Shown here: positions 34,174-45,568 of the stretch, piece after piece
Layout of the letters: each line of letters starts with the position of its first letter
How positions within the stretch are numbered: position 1 is the first letter of the stretch
Assembly (NCBI RefSeq): GCF_902167145.1
Contig: NC_050098.1
Location: 35,024,501 to 35,088,500, forward strand
Direction: 5' to 3'
Source: Zea mays
Lineage: Eukaryota > Streptophyta > Magnoliopsida > Poales > Poaceae
DNA length: 64,000 nucleotides
Program-made: the position numbers and the translations under genes
The notes under the pieces: generated by a model
What the model was told of the DNA's origin: nothing
Databases searched by the model: none
The model's input: only the letters and a program-made list of their open reading frames with translations

Positions 34174-36340
34174 GCCTCCCCGGGCGCACCTCTCTTCGCC
34201 CCGCACTCACCCTCATCGGCCAGCCACCGTTCCTTAGCTCCGGCGAGCGAATTTCCGCCCGCCATTGCCGCCAGAGCTACGGCCGCCGTGGCCAGCCCAC
34301 TCCAGCCGCCCTCCAGCCCAACCAGTGCTTCGGCTAGCTCCGCCAGTAGCCCGTGAAGCTCGCCAAGCCCTCGGACCCGACCGGACTTCACCGGAGGCCC
34401 GAGATCAACCTCACCGGACTTCGGTCTTCCGCCGCCGCGCGTGGACCGAGCTATCCAGTGAGTCTCCGCTAAATTCCTTTCGCTCATGTCTTCTCTGGCA
34501 TCCCGTGGACCTCTCTGACCTATTTGATTGAACTACCTCGCCGTGACCAGGCCGGTCTCCTCGCCGCCGACGAGCATCCCCGCCTGCGCGCGTGGACCGA
34601 CCGACTCCGGTCATCTCCGTCGACGTTCCGCACACCGTTGTGCTCCCCGCGACCTCCCCTTCACCCTCGACCACTTCACCGGAACAGTCTCGCCGCCGGT
34701 AAGCCCCTCCGCCCTTTTCTTCGCCGCGGCTACTGTTTGAGGTAGAAGAAGGACCTCGGGTTAGGTTCTGTAGAACCCGAGGGGTTTTCTGTAATGTCAG
34801 CGACTCATATGAATAGTAACCTAAGGACTGATTCGCGAGGAAAACCTAGAAAAACCGCCAGGGACCCCAGTGCAAAGTGTTTTTCCCTTTAATCAATTCT
34901 GTTATTCTTTTAAAACAACCAGAGAACTTAGAAAATTCATAACTTGATGAAATCTTAATGAAAAGCTGTCAAACCAATTTTGCTAGCTCTGGAATATTAT
35001 GATCTATCATTTAAAATTATTGAACCATATGCTTTCTGTTCCAAATTTTAGAGTTTAAATTTAAAAACAGAAACCCCCTAAACCTTGTTTAATTAAGGAA
35101 AATTAGTTTTTCTTCTGTACTGAGCTTAAGAAAATTTGTAGATGCTTATACCCTAATTAGACATTGTTTAAAAATAGTAGAACCCCCAGCATTAGAGGTT
35201 ATGGTGTAGTTATTCATTTAAAGCCATTTTGTCCACAACTTAGAGAAAATCAGAAAAGCATTAGAAAATGTTGAACAGTGATTAGTAATATTTTTCCTAG
35301 TTTACTTATGCAACCAAGAACCTAGGAAAAATGCAGAGACCATTAATTAGGACCAGTTTCTAATTAAGATGCTTTAATCAGCCTTATGTAGACTGAAAAT
35401 CAATTATTAAAATTGCAAGACCATAACCAAAGTGGTTAACAAAAATCCAGTGAACTTATAACCACCAGAGACCCACTACAAAAATACAGAGCACCCCAGC
35501 CTAACTTTTTAAGTAAGGAAAATAAATACAAAGTGGTTATAAGGCATTTTCCCAATAAATCATAAACAACCTCAAATAATGAGATAATGGGCAACCAAAA
35601 ATTAGCTAAGTCCATGATGAGATAAACCACCAGAGAAAAATACAAACCCATGAAAAAGAAGTGAACCCATGCCTTTTGCTAGCAATTTGTGAGAAAGGCC
35701 ATTTGACTTAAATAATGCAAACCACCCCTTCCCTTAAGCAAAAAGAAACCAAACTCCAGAATGATTGCTCTTCCACAAAATACTAGCTAAGAAAAATAAG
35801 AACTTTGTTGTTTGATGTTTTTCAAACATAGTGGTAGTAGAAAGCACCCCTTTGGCTAGAAACCTTAAGAAAACCATAGGAAAAGAATTAAGAGGTATTA
35901 ATGACTAGAAATTTGTATCAAGTCATGTTATGACACCTAAAAGCCAGCAAAAATAAGTTTTAAAGAATTACCCACTGTTAAATAATAGTTGTAGTTCAAA
36001 GTACCCCTTCTGCCCTAAAATTTGGTAATTTTGTTCAGAGAAAACCATTCACTTTCTGAACCCCAAATTTTGAGACAGAGAATCATACACCAGTAGCAAG
36101 CCACTGTAATTTTTGCAGAATTTTTGGAATTCTATAAAAGCAACTTGTAGTTCAAACCTACTCCAAAACATTAAAGAGAATAAAAGAAAAGAGAAGAAGG
36201 AATAAACCTCATCCCATTAAAACTAACCCAATTTACTAAGTATACCACTAAAAGGGTTTTACATAAGTAAGGTTAACTTGTTTAAATTCAAAAGACCCTA
36301 CATCTTTAAAAGTTGTAAATTCTAAAGCACCTATTGTATC

Positions 36341-37587
36341 ATGCATATATCTTACGCATTGCATTCATTAGATTGTAATCTTGCCGACGGAGAGTACGTG
36401 CTCATCCCCGAGCAAGGACCTGTCCAAGAGGAGGACCAGGAGCAGGCTTCAGAGGCTGCTATTGAGGATCTCCCCGCAGCCCCAGCAATTGAAGGCAAGC
36501 CCCGGTTTTATGCATAACCATGTTATTATATGCTACTTTACTACACTTAATGCTTGTAGGACTGTAATGTGCACTTAAGTGTAGGAGTTGCTTGAAACCT
36601 CTAGTTGCATGAACTTAGGACTCCTTTTTGAGATGAATACTAGTATGCTAGGTCGAGTAGCTGCTTGCTAATCAGGATCTCGGTAGAAGTCGAGTGATTT
36701 TTCTAGCACTCGCGCGAGGTCAGGAATTGATTGTATTCATCTTGATAATGGGATATATGTTGGTCTATGGACTTGGATCCAGGGAGGATGCCTTGTCCAT
36801 GAGACGGGAAAAATGAATTAAGGATTAATGTGTGGATACCTGAGTCAAGCTTTTGAACGTACTAAGCACATGCCGGGAAAAATGGTAACCGGTAAACCTA
36901 GTACCTGAGTGAAGCCGGGCGCGGACTTTATCCCTCATGCGACCTGAGACAGGGTCTCCCATGCTAGCTATGGTGGGTACAAGTGCGGTCACTGCACGGC
37001 GGCAGCCGGGGTCAGTGGAGCATTGTATGCCAAGGCGGTGAGGCCTGGACGCGAACGGGGAATCGATGGGGACAGTTGTCATGTGTGGGGTCGGAGTGCC
37101 CTGACATGCCGTGTGTTTAGGTTTACCTTGCAAGGTTTAAAACTCGATTCGAATCGTCTGCTTCTCGCAGCTAATGAGACTGCTTGATTCCTTGTACTGC
37201 ATCGAGTAAGAAGTGGAATGTGGATTATATGAGATAACTTGTTGATTGAACTAATTGATTGTTACCATGTATGCTTAGAAGGAGCAAATCTAGCTAAGAT
37301 AATGATGGTAGAATTTGAAAAGCTAAAAGTTGATTTTAGAAACAGCTAGTGCTTTTGGCAAACCAAACCCCTCAGCCAAACAGCTGCATAGTCTAGAGGT
37401 AGAGGAGTAGACTCCCCACACCGGTTAAGTCTAGCTGAGTATTAGTATACTCAGCCTTGCTTGTGGCACCATTTTTGCAGGTACCATGCAGGATGTAGTT
37501 GATGGTGTGACTTGGCCTACCACCCTGCCACCGGGTTGGACGGTCGAGTGGGATATTGCTCCGGCAGGAGAGGAGCATGAGGAGTAG
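36341..37587 (+). other. Putative two-exon small ORF with GC-AG intron in C LTR1
   Basis: An ATG at 36341 opens an acidic frame containing LADGEYVLIPEQGP and AAIEDLPAAPAIE. At 36494 the sequence is GAAG|GCAAGCC, close to the AG|GCAAGT consensus of GC-AG introns. An acceptor with a pyrimidine run, ATTTTTGCAG, ends at 37480. Joining 36494 to 37481 keeps the frame (phase 1) and adds a second exon that includes TTLPPGWTVEW and ends at TAG 37585-37587, 86 residues in all. Without splicing, exon 1 would stop at 36515. It is present in all three LTRs, and element A has the same donor in the same phase. No known family is recognised, and expression is unproven. Confidence 0.4.
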
Positions 37588-37900
37588 TGGGCTAGGCCTT
37601 GCCCATTTCCTCGTTACCGACGACATCGATTATCCGCTGCACTTAATTTGAGAACTTTATTTGCTACTCCAAAAACTCCGATTTATGTAATAACTCCGTA
37701 CTTAATTTGAGGTTTCCTGTTTTATTGTATTTCTTCTGTGACTCACCTTCGAGTGAGATTGTGGAATTTGATCCTGGTTAAGTGGCTCTATCAGACTAGA
37801 TCTGAGGGACTGACGGGTTATTCCGATTTAAGTGTGTTACGGCCCCTGAGGCGTGACTTTGGCACTTAAGCTGGAATAATTCGGGCGGTTCTGCCACAGC

Positions 37901-37912
37901 TGGTATCGGAGC
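37901..37912 (+). other. Element C primer-binding site, internal 1
   Basis: TGGTATCGGAGC lies two bases after the LTR. It matches the plant initiator-tRNA-Met complement TGGTATCAGAGC with one mismatch (G for A at position 8). Internal 2 has the identical variant at 49296. Confidence 0.85.
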
Positions 37913-38276
37913 AAATTCCACCACAGAGAAGGACAATAAACCATGAATACCAAATTTCAAAAATCTAAAACTTGCCTAGAAACTACTACGGATCGTCAGG
38001 ACTAGACCGCTAGACCTAGGACGAAAGGCCTTAGGCATAGAGGGAGAAATAGGTGGCTAATTAATTAGGCCCTGTGGGCCAATACTTATATTTTAGGATG
38101 CCCTAAAAAGGCACCCTATTTTCCTTTTGAGAGGCAACGTTTCTTTCCGCATGCATGCATTATAAAACACAAAGAGGAATTAAATATTGAGCTAACCCCC
38201 TTTTCTTCGAAATCATCCGGGCTCTCTTTTTCTTTTTCCTTCCACCATAATCTTTATCTTTGATTCCCTTCCGCAG

Positions 38277-39152
38277 ATGAATTCACCCACCCCCGCCAGT
38301 GGAGGAGACTCTCGTTTCAGTTCTGACTTCCTTTCTTGCGATGGCTTTCCTTCCATCTTGTGGGAAGTGCTTAACTCCGCCGGTTACCCTACGCCCCCTT
38401 TGTACACGGTGCAGTTGTATGAGGAGCATCGGGTACCTCGTTGTCGGGTCTGGCTAACTTTGGAGGCTCATCCCCTTCAGCCGGGTTGGCGTTCTCTTGA
38501 CTCTGAGACGATTGGACTCAGGACGGACGACACCGTTGAGGCAGCAGCCATGAAGACTCTGACGACTTTCTGTGGCTACCATCCCCTGGAGATGGTGATG
38601 CACCCCTTGGGACTCTTCCCTGCTGAGAAGAAGGATGATCCCATGTGGTGTAACCGCGTGAGCCATGTGAAGGATGTGTGGGCAATGTATCCTGACTTGG
38701 TTGGGAGGGTCACTGTCCAGTGCATGAGTGCGCTGTACCGCCTTCAGGCCCTTCAGAGCGATGCTATGACACTTCTTGCTAACACCGCTCAGGCTGCCAA
38801 GCTCACTCTCGACAGTCGGGAAGATTTTGTGGTCGACCTATCCACAGAGTTGGTGGAAAAGGATCTGCAGGTGGAAAGGCTGAGCCAGCGTATTACCACC
38901 CTGGAGCAGCAAGTGGAGATCCGAGACAACACTATTGATGTCTTGGAGAACCAGCTCCACGACGTGCAGAGGGAACTCGAGGAAGCCAATGACCACTTGG
39001 ACATGCACCACCTGGAGATGGAGGCCAATGAAGCAGGAAGCGAGGGAGAAGAGGCTCCCGAGGAGCTAGGACCAGCCCCTGGTGCCAATGGGACTACCTC
39101 CGCGATGCCTCCTTCACCCGTATCCAGTGTCGCTTCCACCGCTCAGGGTTAA
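38277..39152 (+). CDS. Element C ORF0, copy 1
   Basis: This 291-residue protein begins MNSPTPASGGDSRF. Residues 20-165 form a mixed domain with GYPTPPLYTVQLYEEHRV and FCGYHPLEMVMHPLGLFP. Residues 180-245 have a strong heptad pattern (LVEKDLQVERLSQRITTLEQ, IDVLENQLHDVQ), indicating a coiled coil. The tail is acidic and then Ser/Pro-rich. The ATG follows a classic acceptor, CCCTTCCGCAG, after a long pyrimidine run, so a spliced leader could deliver ribosomes here. It lies between the primer-binding site and gag, as orf0 does in Del-type elements. It may act in particle assembly or targeting, but that is a guess. Copy 2 differs at Cys21 (Arg) and Arg205 (Cys). Confidence 0.75.
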   Translation: MNSPTPASGGDSRFSSDFLSCDGFPSILWEVLNSAGYPTPPLYTVQLYEEHRVPRCRVWLTLEAHPLQPGWRSLDSETIGLRTDDTVEAAAMKTLTTFCGYHPLEMVMHPLGLFPAEKKDDPMWCNRVSHVKDVWAMYPDLVGRVTVQCMSALYRLQALQSDAMTLLANTAQAAKLTLDSREDFVVDLSTELVEKDLQVERLSQRITTLEQQVEIRDNTIDVLENQLHDVQRELEEANDHLDMHHLEMEANEAGSEGEEAPEELGPAPGANGTTSAMPPSPVSSVASTAQG

Positions 39153-39412
39153 GCAGTCGCTTTGACATTTTTTTAGGCGGATAGAAACCTATGCGAGCTT
39201 AGTAGTATCACATTTTGGACTAGGCTTATGGGTACTTTCCCCTGATTAATGTAACCCTGTAAACTTTTGATATCTGTGGGATCCTTGTCACCATGTTATC
39301 TTCATTTTCGAACCTAATATTATGATTATGGCCTTTTCCTTCCATATGAGATGATATCTTGTCGTTCGAAAATATGAGTTAGGATAACATTGGCGACAAT
39401 CTCTGTTTTCAG

Positions 39413-42400
39413 ATGGCAGCGAGGCAGCGTCGCGGGCAGAATGAGCAAGCTCCCCCGCCACCTCCTCCAGCTCCCACAGTGCAGGAGCTGATGGCCCAGC
39501 AGAATGAGATTCTGCGACAGCTCTTGTAGCGCCAGCCCCACCAACAACATCATGGTGGAGGCCAGCATCAGCGACCTCCGGCTATGGCAACATACCAGGA
39601 GTTTCTGAGCACGCAGCCGCCCTTGTTCACCAAGGCAGAGGATCCGTTGGACGCCGACGTGTGGCTTCGCGTCGTCGAGTCCAAGTTTCCCCTCCTCACG
39701 GGAGACTGCCCTGATGAGGCCAAGGCTCGCTTCGCCGCACAGCAGCTTCGCGGCCCAGCTCGGACTTGGTGGGACCACTTCCGTGCTATGCTCCCCGCTG
39801 ATCATGAAGTATCTTGGGAGGAATTCAAGACTGCCTTCAGAGGACACCACATTCCAGCTGGCATTCTTGATAGGAAGTTGAATGAATTCCTGGCCCTCAA
39901 TCAAGGAACCCGCACGGTACTGCAGTATGCGCAAGCCTTCAACGACTTATGCCAGTATGCAGGGTATCATGCTGATTCTGATGAAAAGAAGAGGGATCGC
40001 TTCCGCAGGGGTCTCAATACCAAGCTACGGGAACGACTCAACACTGTCCGGGCCAATAACTTCAATGAGTTGGTCAACATGGCCATCTCTCAGGAGGATT
40101 GCATTGTTGCTCACAGGGCAGAGAAGAAGAGGAAGGCACCAATGGCAGCACCATCCGCTCAGGCTCAGAGGTTCCGGATTGTTTCTCACAATCAGAGCAG
40201 GGGTTTTCAGCAGCAGGCAGGCAGATGGGTGATCAGGCCACCTCAGCAGCAGCAGCAGCCGGCACCCAACCGCTATCCAGCTCCCGCCCCAAGGAACAAT
40301 CAGCCTCCGCAGCAGCAGCAGTTCCGCCAGGGCAATGGGAACAAGTGTTTCACTTGTGGCAATGTGGGCCACTATGCCAAGAATTGTCCCAGGAACCAGC
40401 AGAGGCAGATGCCAGCACCAAATCAAGACAAGGGAAGAAAGCAGAAGGTGCAAGTCAGGCAAGGGAAGCTCAACTTCACTGCTCTAGAGGAAGTGCCAGA
40501 AGGAGCTCCTATCATGACCGGTACCTTTTCAGTTTATAATCAACCTGCTTTAATTCTGTTTGATTCTGGTGCATCTCATAGTTTCATTAGCCAAAAGTTC
40601 AGTGCTAATTGCAAACTGCCATTCTCTCACTCAAAAGGGTCATTCATGATAGTCACACCTGGGGGTAAAATTGCAACTAACCAATTAAACCAAAGTGTGC
40701 CTATTCAACTGGGAAGCCACATTGTCAAAACCACTCTTCTTGTGTTGGGATTGGAAAATGTGGACATTATTCTAGGAGCAAATTGGATGACCTTGCACCA
40801 AGTTGTGCTTGATGTAGCCAGTCGTACCGTGGAAGTTAATTCTCCTTTCTGCGGGAATTTCACTTTGATTCTGCCTAGTCAGGGTTCTTCTCAGTCATGT
40901 GCTTTCTCTATGACGGAGTTACCCCTGAAGAAGATCCCAGTGGTCTGTGAGTATGCAGATGTCTTTCCTGATGAATTGCCAGGAATGCCACCGGACCGGG
41001 ATATTGAATTCGCCATCGAGTTGCAACCGGGAACGGCCCCAATTTCTAAGAGGCCCTACCGAATGCCACCCGCTGAGTTGGCAGAGTTGAAGAAGCAGTT
41101 GCAAGAGTTGCTGGATAAGGGATTTATTCGCCCAAGCACTTCGCCTTGGGGATGTCCAGCGCTATTTGTGAAGAAGAAGGATGAAAGCTTGAGGCTGTGC
41201 ATAGATTACCGCCCTCTTAATGCGGTAACTATCAAGAACAAGTATCCTTTGCCTCGTATTGATGTCCTCTTTGACCAGTTGGTCGGGGCCAAGGTGTTTT
41301 CCAAAATAGACCTTCGCTCTGGCTACCATCAGATCAAAATACGGGCAAGTGATATTCCGAAGACGGCATTCTCAACCAGATATGGGCTGTATGAATTCTT
41401 GGTGATGTCATTCGGGCTGACAAATGCACCAGCATATTTCATGTATCTGATGAATTCTGTTTTCATGCCGGAATTGGACAAGTTCGTAGTGGTTTTCATC
41501 GATGATATTCTGGTGTACTCGAAGAACGAAGAAGAACATGCCGGGCATTTGCATGTAGTGCTTCAACGTCTGCGAGAGCACCACCTTTATGCCAAGTTAT
41601 CCAAGTGTGATTTTTGGCTAAAGGAAATCAAATTCTTGGGTCACACTATTTCTCAGGATGGAATAGCTGTTGATCCTGATAAAGTGCAAGAGGTGATGAA
41701 TTGGAAGCCACCAACGACTGTTCGCCAGATTCGGAGTTTTCTGGGATTGGCCGGTTATTACCGAAGATTTATTCCGGACTTCTCTCGGATTGCGAAGCCT
41801 ATTACTGAGTTGCTGAAGAAAGAAGTCAAGTTTGTGTGGAGTCAGAAGTGCGAAGATGCCTTCCATGCATTGAGGCAGCATCTGACCACAGCACCGGTAT
41901 TGGCGCAACCCGACAGCAGCAAGCCTTTTGATGTGTATTGCGATGCCTCTGGCACCGGGCTAGGTTGTGTCTTGATGCAAGACAACCGAGTCATTGCTTA
42001 TGCCTCAAGAGCACTCAGGCCTCATGAGCAAAATTATCCCACTCATGACCTTGAGTTAGCAGCAGTGGTTCATGCATTGAAAATGTGGAGGCACTATCTA
42101 ATGGGAACCCACTGCAACATCTTCACTGATCATAAGAGCCTTAAGTACATTTTTACTCAGGCTGATCTCAACATGAGGCAGAGAAGATGGCTAGAGCTGA
42201 TCAAGGATTATGACCTGGAGGTACATTATCACCCAGGGAAAGCTAATGTGGTAGCTGATGCCTTGAGTCGGAAGTTGCAATGCAACTGTATTCTGATGGA
42301 TTCCCGTGTTAACACCTTGTGTGATGAGTTGAGCAAGATGCAAATTGAAGTGATTCCTTCTGGTTCTTTGTCTCACATTTCTGTTGAGCCAACTTTGCAA

Positions 42401-43843
42401 GACCAGATCATCATGGCCCAGCTCAGTGACAAGGGAGTGCAGATTATCAAGAAGAATCTCCATCAGAAGGTTGAAAAGTATAATTGTTTCCGCCAGGATG
42501 AGAAAGGTGTGTTATGGTTCAAAAGCAGATTGGTAATTCCTAAGGACCAGGATCTCAAGAGGAAAATTTTGGATGAGGCTCATCTCTCCAAATTCTCTAT
42601 GCATCCGGGAAGCACCAAGATGTACCATGATTTGAAGCCTTTGTACTGGTGGACCAGAATGAAGAGGGAGATAGCCCAGTATGTATCAGAATGTGACACC
42701 TGTCAGAGGGTTAAGGCAAGCCACTTGAAGTCCGCTGGAGCTTTGCGACCACTGTCCGTACCTTCGTGGAAGTGGGACGATATCAGCATGGATTTCATTG
42801 TGGGTCTACCCAACACCTTCCGTCATCATGATTCAATTTGGGTTATTGTGGACCGATTGACGAAAGTGGCACATTTTCTTCCTGTGCACACCACTGATAA
42901 GGCTCAGAAGTATGCAGAATTGTATATTGACCGAATCGTGTGTTTGCATGGATTACCTCGGACCATTGTTTCTGACCGAGGAGCCCAATTTGTTGCCAGA
43001 TTTTGGGAACAATTGCAAGAGTCTTTGGGAACCAAGCTAATCAGGAGTTCAGCTTACCACCCACAGACTGATGGTCAGACGGAAAGGGTAAACCAGATTC
43101 TGGAAGATATGCTGAGAGCTTGTGCGATCGATTGTGGCAAGAACTGGGATAAGCACCTCTCCTTGGCAGAGTTTGCTTATAACAATAGTTATCAGTCCAG
43201 CCTAAAGATGGCACCTTTTGAAGCTCTCTATGGGAGAAGGTGCAGGACACCACTCAATTGGTCTCAGCCTGGTGAAAGAGAAGTTTTTGGACCTGATTTA
43301 GTGACTGAAGCCGAAAGGAAGGTCAAGCTGATCAGGAAGAATCTAGAAGCTGCTCAGGCCAGGCAGAAGAGCTATCATGACAGAAGAAGGAAACCTCTCC
43401 AGTTCGAGGTGGGAAGTTTTGTATACCTCAAGGTATCACCCACCAAGGGAGTGCAGAGGTTTGGAATCAAAGGCAAGTTAGCCCCTCGATACATTGGACC
43501 TTATGAGATCATAGAAGCATGTGGACCCGTGGCATACAAGCTGAAGTTACCTTCAAAGATGTCTGCCATTCACAGCGTATTCCATGTATCTCAGCTGAAG
43601 AAGTGTGTTCGATTGCCGACTGAGATTCTAGCAGAGCCAGAATTGGAGATAGAGCCAGATCTCTCGTACCAAGAGTACCCCTCCAAGATTCTGGATTGCA
43701 AGGAAAGATCAACTCGGGCTAAATCGATCAAGATGTTCAAGGTCCAGTGGAGTAATCACTCAGAGGAGGAAGCTACTTGGGAAACCGAGGAATTCTTAAG
43801 ATCCAACTTCCCCGATTGCCTACCTAAGGAAGCTGGTATGTAA
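39413..43843 (+). pseudogene. gag-pol: Element C gag-pol, copy 1, with one premature TAG
   Basis: The frame from ATG 39413 to the stop at 43841 would be 1476 residues. It is broken only by TAG at 39527-39529 (codon 39), where copy 2 has CAG. An internal ATG at 39584 could restart translation and would omit only the Pro/Gln-rich N-terminus. All downstream motifs are present: zinc knuckle [14 protein letters not shown], protease [18 protein letters not shown], RNase H YCDASG and TDHKSLKY, integrase HHCC and DDE residues, and a chromodomain. It has one more Glu than copy 2 in the KNEEEHAG segment and Ala for Thr at PKTAFSTR. It is a near-intact pseudogene, or functional if the downstream ATG suffices. 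Confidence 0.9.
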
Positions 43844-44059
43844 TCACCCCCAACCCCTCCTCCTGCCTTTCGAATTTAATTTCCAAAAATATGATCTTAA
43901 TTCAGAATGAAGTAACTAAAAGATAAAACTTAAAAGGACTTCCTTCTGAAGTTGCAAAGAGAATGACATTCGAAGAGCAGTTTTGCCCTAATAATAACAA
44001 TCATCACCCTTTTTCCTATCAGTCTCACCCTTCGCTTCACCCCGGGAGGACTCTGGCCT

Positions 44060-44078
44060 GAATCTCGGGACGAGATTC
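44060..44078 (+). other. Inverted repeat upstream of C polypurine tract, copy 1
   Basis: GAATCTCG-GGA-CGAGATTC is an 8-bp perfect stem with a 3-base loop. It lies just before AAGGGGGGAAGG (44083-44094) and LTR2. Confidence 0.85.
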
Positions 44079-44082
44079 CTTT

Positions 44083-44094
44083 AAGGGGGGAAGG
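44083..44094 (+). other. Element C polypurine tract, copy 1
   Basis: AAGGGGGGAAGG lies one base before the TG of LTR2. It sits between the hairpin and the LTR as in the second copy (55471-55482). Confidence 0.82.
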
Positions 44095-44784
44095 CTGTGA
44101 CACCCCAGTGTCACCTAGGGTTTCTCTTAAAAAGCCACACCAAGAACCATTATTTTATGTGAACCAAAGTAAGCATGAGCATCAAAATAACTTAAGTGAC
44201 AAAGAATTCACCAAGTATATGTTTAAAAGTGTCATGATCAAAACAATTGAGTCCTTGAAAAGATAAGAATGTGCAACCCTAATTAAGAACTCTAAGTAGA
44301 CCCCCATGAACAAAATTCAAGAAGATGTGAAAAGAGGATGAAAAGTTTAAAATTGTGAGTTGAGCCAATTATATAAGTTAAAGTATATTTGCTAAGTAAC
44401 AAGAAAGATTAAGAAGGCTTAGCCAACATAACTCAAATAAATCCCCAAATCAGCCCTTGATCAATGAACCCTTAGAGAAATTCAGATTTCTGAATTTCTG
44501 AATTTCAGACCTCTTCTCAAAGATCATCTGTGTTCTCTGCTTTTCCAAACTCAAAGCCAGAAGATCCAAATATCAAAGTCGTGCCAAATTACCTTGAACA
44601 CATTCTGGGAAAGTTTGAACTCAAACCAAATCCTTTTGACACGGTTTTGGCGCAGCTCAACCTCGGGACCAGGCATTCTGACACTGGCACCTTGGTGACG
44701 CTACAACTCCCTGTCCCTAGCCTAAAACCGCACGTCGTCCATACACAAAAGACAAAGCTTGGTCTGGTGAACAAATCCCTTGCA

Positions 44785-44789
44785 GTGAT
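44785..44789 (+). repeat. Target-site duplication of the solo LTR, left copy (GTGAT)
   Basis: GTGAT occurs once in LTR1 and LTR3 at this point, but on both sides of the insert here (also 45378-45382). Confidence 0.93.
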
Positions 44790-45377
44790 TGTTGGGGACT
44801 TGTTCTCAAATGCTAAGAGTTAAGAACAAGGCAACATAAAAAGTGTTAAGTGTTAAAGTCCTTCGTCCTTCGAAGCATTATGTCCCTTCGGGAAATAATG
44901 AGTTTCGGACGAAGGTCATAAGAGACATACCTTCGTAAACATAACAAGTAATGACGAAGGACTCATATAAAGCATGAAATATAATATAAACGTCATCATA
45001 GAATCATTTCTATTTTATTAACATGGAAAAATAGAAATGATTTCAAATTACAAATGTACCTTCGGTCCTGAGAGAAGGTAAAAAGTACAAGCGTGACGCA
45101 AAAGCAAATGCCAAGTCAGCGTGTCCACAGTACGGGGGTACTGTTCATCTATTTATAGACACAGGACGCAGCCTGTGACGAATTACAATTATGCCCTTTA
45201 CAAAAGTTTACAACATTATCTTAGACCTCTATGGATAAAAAGGTCATTCTATCTTTATGTCGGTTTGCAACGCCGAAGCTCTATAAAAAGGAACCTTCGG
45301 CCATTTCCTGGGGACGATTTCAGCCGAAGCTGCTTCTTCACGCAAGACCTTCGGCGCAACGAAGCATGGACCCAACA
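44790..45377 (-). mobile_element. Solo LTR, cinful/zeon-like, minus orientation, in C LTR2
   Basis: This 588 bp insert runs from TGTTGGGGAC to ACCCAACA with GTGAT duplications, so it is a complete solo LTR. Its reverse complement ends with the same GAGAACAAGTCCCCAACA as the LTR at 62367-63051 and shares much of the region around the TATA box and downstream. The first part differs. A TATA-like TATAAATA lies on the minus strand at 45157-45150. No internal sequence remains, so it arose by recombination between the two LTRs of a former element. Confidence 0.9.
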
Positions 45378-45382
45378 GTGAT
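45378..45382 (+). repeat. Target-site duplication of the solo LTR, right copy (GTGAT)
   Basis: Pairs with 44785-44789. Confidence 0.93.
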
Positions 45383-45562
45383 CTTGCCCAAATTCGCGAA
45401 GATTTGCTCCCAATCGGCGCTTGAACAGGGGCAGAGGCAACGGGAACACGTGTTCGACCGCGGCTGACACCCCTGGTTCACGCCCGTTCGCGCACCGCGC
45501 CTTCCCAGTGCACGCCCGCGCGCACTCGCCGGTCCACGACCGCCCGTGCACCGCGCCGTGCC

Positions 45563-45568
45563 TATAAA
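45563..45568 (+). promoter_or_regulatory. TATA box in C LTR2
   Basis: TATAAA in GTGCCTATAAAGCCTCC, the same site as in LTR1. The solo LTR lies about 190 bp upstream, inside U3, so promoter activity of this LTR may differ from the others. Confidence 0.62.

Larger units (their letters stand above)
33294..37898 (+). repeat. Element C LTR1
   Basis: It runs from TGTGACACCCCAGTGTCACC to GGTTCTGCCACA, 4605 bp, unusually long for a plant LTR. A GC-rich part at about 34050-34740 holds the TATA box and a CCG|GTAAGC donor-like site at 34699. The rest is AT-rich, apart from two short coding-like blocks at 36341-36494 and 37481-37587. I count about eight positions where it differs from both other LTRs. 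Confidence 0.93.

Noticed and set aside
34265..34740. Several overlapping GC-rich frames just after the TATA box of the C LTR
   Set aside because: They overlap on both strands, are under 110 residues, and lack domain or splice support, so I treat them as leader sequence.
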